From: SAR324 cluster bacterium JCVI-SC AAA005 | Lineage (GTDB): Bacteria > SAR324 > NAC60-12 | DNA: 64,000 nucleotides | Direction: 5' to 3' | Assembly: GCA_000224765.2 (NCBI GenBank) | Contig: AGAU01000247.1 | Coordinates: 24,369 to 88,368 of the forward strand | Shown: piece after piece, positions 61,267-64,000 of the stretch | How the letters are laid out: every line of letters begins with the position of its first letter | How positions within the stretch are numbered: position 1 is the first letter of the stretch | Notes under the pieces: model-generated | What the model saw: the letters and a program-made list of their open reading frames with translations, nothing else | What the model was told of the DNA's origin: nothing | Databases searched by the model: none | Program-made: the position numbers and the translations under genes

Positions 61267-62376
61267 TTATCGAGTAGACACGTGATGGGGCCATCGCATG
61301 TAGAATCGTGCCCCATCATGGTAACCTGAATCCAAGCGAATTATACCCTTATGGGCTTCAAGAATTCTTGCTACGGTTGCTAAGCCAATGCCGCTTCCCT
61401 GCTTTGAATCATCCAATCTTATAAAAGGTTTGAAGATTCTATTTCCTTCCAAGCTAGGAATACCCGAACCATTATCTTCAATCCAGCACTCACACCAAAT
61501 CCCCGAAACTCTCGTTCCAATTTTGATCTCAACCTGATCGAGCTTACCCCGATATTTGATTGAGTTGCCAATTAAATTTTGCCAAACCTGGCTCATCTTA
61601 AGAACATCACACCTCACAATCGGCCATTTTGCTGGGAGTTTGAATTTAACGATTCCCAGTTGACTTTCTTGTTCAAATTGTTCAATTACATTTTGTAAAA
61701 TTTTTCCCAAGGAAACAGTTTGCATTTCTCCAATAATTTTTCCAGCCATGGCATAATTTAACAAAGTGTCAATAAAGGTGAGCATCTTTGTAAAAGAACC
61801 TGGAATTCTTTCCAATAACTCATGCATACCTGGATCACTTTTTATTTCTGGATAATCTTCCTGTAATCGATGCAAAAAAAGATTGAAAAGACTGGCTGCA
61901 CCAACAACAGGAGATTTTAGATCATGGCTCACCATATGGGTGAAATCCTGCAATTCCTGTTTTTGTTGTAGTAAATTCTGTGAAAGTTTTTGAACTTGAT
62001 CAAAAGCTTTTTTCGTCCGAATAGCTGAGTTAATTCTCGCAAGTAGTGTAATTTTCTCTACTGGTTTTAGAATGTAATCGACCGCGCCCGCATCAAAAGC
62101 TTCCCGTAAGGTTTGCCGGTCATTTTTTGCAGTCACGATCAAAATTGGTAGATGAGCAAAGCGGGGCTGTTCTTTCAATAGTCTTGTTGTTTCTATTCCA
62201 CTCAATTCAGGCATCATGTGATCAATGAGCATCACATCTGGAACCCATTCCTTTACAGTTTCCAGTGCTTCTTTGCCGCTACAAACACTTCGAATACTTG
62301 AGAGTTGTTTCCGCAAAATATCTTCAATGACTAATCGATTGTTTTCCTGATCATCAACGATCAGTATCTTGTCCAT
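61267..62376 (-). CDS. response regulator / histidine kinase hybrid (REC-HisKA-HATPase)
   Basis: ILIVDDQENNRLVIEDIL...MLIDHMMPELSGIE...DFTHMVSHDLKSPVVGAASL...WIEDNGSGIP...GSGIGLATVARILEAHKG. Confidence 0.92.
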   Translation of the reverse strand: MDKILIVDDQENNRLVIEDILRKQLSSIRSVCSGKEALETVKEWVPDVMLIDHMMPELSGIETTRLLKEQPRFAHLPILIVTAKNDRQTLREAFDAGAVDYILKPVEKITLLARINSAIRTKKAFDQVQKLSQNLLQQKQELQDFTHMVSHDLKSPVVGAASLFNLFLHRLQEDYPEIKSDPGMHELLERIPGSFTKMLTFIDTLLNYAMAGKIIGEMQTVSLGKILQNVIEQFEQESQLGIVKFKLPAKWPIVRCDVLKMSQVWQNLIGNSIKYRGKLDQVEIKIGTRVSGIWCECWIEDNGSGIPSLEGNRIFKPFIRLDDSKQGSGIGLATVARILEAHKGIIRLDSGYHDGARFYMRWPHHVSTR

Positions 62377-63121
62377 CTTGATCTAGTAGATTTTTGTGGT
62401 TGTTTTGTTGTTTGGTATGCAAGGCCCAATTATTCTGAGAAACAATACCTTCAAGCAATGCCAGATCGTTTTGAGAAAGTGCTGATCGGTAGAGAATGCT
62501 ACGCAGCTTTGCCGTTCTTTCTGTTCTGGTGTGAGAATGAAGGAAGCCAACCTGCTGCAGTTGATCCGCCCATCGTTCTAGGAATTGATTAATTCGATCT
62601 ATTTTTGCTTCTTGAACACCAGTTTTTTTTGAGAGGTTTTCAGGGATTTGATCTTGGACTCCGAACAGTTCGTAGCAACAGATTGCTACAGTTTGAGCTA
62701 GGTTTAGTGTTTGATATGGCCCTGTCGAAATTCGAACCCATCTCTGGGCCCATTCGAGTTCTTCATTGCTTAGACCACGGTCTTCGGCTCCAAAAATTAT
62801 TGCGTTGGGAGTGCTAGATTGAACAAGCCATTTGAAAGGTAATTCTGGGCCCTCGAGTTGCCGATTTCGATGTCGCTCCTGAGCAGTTGTAGCAACAACT
62901 CTGGTGCAATTTTGAAGAGCAATTTCCAAGCTTTGAACAATCTTAGCATTTGTAAGGATTTCTTTCGCATGTGTTGCCATTTTGAAAGCATCCTCACTTT
63001 GTGGATCGCAACGAGGATTGACAAGAATTAAGTTGTTAAACCCAAAATTCATCATCACCCTGGCAATAGAACCTACATTAAGGGCTCCTTGGGTTTCTAC
63101 TAAAACGATTCTAGGGAGCAT
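62354..63121 (-). CDS. trmJ: tRNA/rRNA methyltransferase, SpoU/TrmJ family
   Basis: IVLVETQGALNVGSIARVMMNFGFNNLILVNPRCD, NAIIFGAEDRGLSNEELEWAQRWVRI, LNLAQTVAICCYEL. Confidence 0.88.
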   Translation of the reverse strand: MLPRIVLVETQGALNVGSIARVMMNFGFNNLILVNPRCDPQSEDAFKMATHAKEILTNAKIVQSLEIALQNCTRVVATTAQERHRNRQLEGPELPFKWLVQSSTPNAIIFGAEDRGLSNEELEWAQRWVRISTGPYQTLNLAQTVAICCYELFGVQDQIPENLSKKTGVQEAKIDRINQFLERWADQLQQVGFLHSHTRTERTAKLRSILYRSALSQNDLALLEGIVSQNNWALHTKQQNNHKNLLDQDGQDTDR

Positions 63122-63172
63122 TCACCTTCTTCTTGACACTGATCGAAAACGATATAGTTTGGAAATCTAAGT

Positions 63173-63246
63173 CGGGGTGTAGCGCAGCCTGGTAGCGCAC
63201 ACGTCTGGGGGGCGTGTGGTCGCTGGTTCGAATCCAGTCACCCCGA
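63173..63246 (+). tRNA. tRNA-Pro (anticodon GGG)
   Basis: CGGGGTG...CACCCCG acceptor stem, D-arm GCGC-AGCCTGGTA-GCGC, anticodon arm CACGT-CTGGGGG-GCGTG (GGG), T-arm GCTGG-TTCGAAT-CCAGT. No encoded CCA. Confidence 0.95.
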
Positions 63247-63364
63247 TACCACTTTTAGATCAATAATTTCAAAGGGTTGCATTGGCGGTATCGGGGTGTT
63301 CCCCCCTTTTGCGTTACAAAAAAGCTCATATGGTGATGTCTTTTATTAATATCAAGGACTTACC

Positions 63365-63865
63365 ATGGAAAAGAGAACAGATGCAAATACCCCAAAGTTT
63401 AAAGAAAAGTTTAAAGAAAAGTTTAAAGATTTCAAAAACGATCCTAAAAAGCGAAAGGAAGTAGCCACAAAATACACTGGCCTCTACACAGTCCAACTTG
63501 CCAAGGGAGACATCTCCTACATCGGCAGGTGGAAAAGCCCGAATAATAAACAAAAAGGCATAACCCTAGGGCGAAAGAGCAATGGCATGACCCAAAGCTC
63601 TGCCTATGCTCTTCGCCTTACCATGATTGATCAAGAGAAAAAAGAGTACATCAAATCTCTTGGAGAGATCCATGAGCCTTCAGGAGCATCTCCCTCCGAA
63701 ACAAATCCTCAGCCAAAGATCGACACTCTGTCAGATGTATTTAGGAAGTATTTAGCTTTTAAGAAATTGATGAATGGTAATGTGATGACAGGTATAAAAA
63801 CCCTGCTGGCACTGTTGCTATCGCCATACTTTCACGAGGCAGATTCTGATCAGAATATTGCTTGA
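63365..63865 (+). pseudogene. truncated tyrosine-recombinase/integrase-like protein (N-terminal region only)
   Basis: Arm-type N-terminus (KYTGLYTVQLAKGDISYIGRWKSPNNKQKGITLGRKSNGM) and core-binding-like TLSDVFRKYLAFKKLMNG. Ends without a catalytic domain, directly downstream of a tRNA gene. Confidence 0.5.
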
Positions 63866-63895
63866 CCCTAACTGGACTCAGATTTGAGAAGCTAG

Positions 63896-64000
63896 TTATT
63901 GGACCGCTGGCACTTCCAGCAGTGTTTCCAGAATAGCTAGAGAAACGAAGATCACGCCAATGTAGAGTGTCCAGAGTCCAATGTTTCCGTTGGTATTGTC
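63896..64000 (-). CDS. C-terminal fragment of a membrane protein extending beyond the window
   Basis: Minus-strand open frame to window end: DNTNGNIGLWTLYIGVIFVSLAILETLLEVPAVQ*. Confidence 0.45.
   Translation of the reverse strand, partial: DNTNGNIGLWTLYIGVIFVSLAILETLLEVPAVQ

Noticed and set aside
63391-63435. Short direct repeat AAGTTTAAAGAA(A) encoding KFKEKFKEKFK
   Set aside because: Only two to three short copies within a lysine-rich coding stretch; not a CRISPR or VNTR of note.
1-64000. CRISPR arrays, cas genes, rRNA operons, restriction-modification, toxin-antitoxin or prophage structural genes
   Set aside because: No regular repeat-spacer pattern or recognisable genes of these classes were seen in the window.

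Overview
64 kb of a bacterial chromosome, moderately AT-rich and densely coding. It looks like a marine proteobacterium; this placement is inference from gene content only. From left to right: (1) a truncated metallophosphatase, an unknown exported protein and menA. (2) An apparently intact group II intron (about 2506-5234, minus) inserted directly after the stop codon of a decayed gene. (3) An orphan OppD/DppD-type ATPase and a CpdA-like phosphodiesterase. (4) Two complete branched-chain amino-acid (HAAT/Liv) ABC systems back to back (8.3-18.8 kb). (5) A monomeric sarcosine-oxidase-like enzyme. (6) A large polyol/sugar catabolic region (20.5-37.8 kb) with three FGGY kinases, two class II aldolases, a 2-hydroxyacid dehydrogenase, two HAD phosphatases, a SorC-type regulator, a sugar ABC importer without an ATPase gene, a 58-aa membrane ORF missed by the ORF track, and an AraM/EgsA-type glycerol-1-phosphate dehydrogenase. 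(7) A second catabolic operon (37.8-45.5 kb, minus) with GntR, an enolase-superfamily enzyme, a 2-hydroxyacid dehydrogenase, a DapA-family enzyme, a glutamine-synthetase-like enzyme and an SsuABC/TauABC-like transporter. (8) PanE-like and AAE3-like CoA-ligase genes followed by decayed FAH-family and GntR genes. (9) A DsbA/FrnE-family gene split in the ORF track by an in-frame TGA that falls exactly at the first Cys of its CPWC motif, followed by a SECIS-like hairpin: a strong selenoprotein candidate. (10) A chemosensory operon (STAS, REC-adenylate/guanylate cyclase, CheA, CheW, MCP, CheR, CheB). (11) A UDG-family protein, an AbrB-like small protein, a hybrid histidine kinase, TrmJ, tRNA-Pro(GGG) and a truncated integrase-like ORF. 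The items most worth following up are the UGA-containing FrnE/DsbA gene (50037-50654), the polyol / G1P-dehydrogenase locus, and the chemosensory operon with a cyclase-type output.
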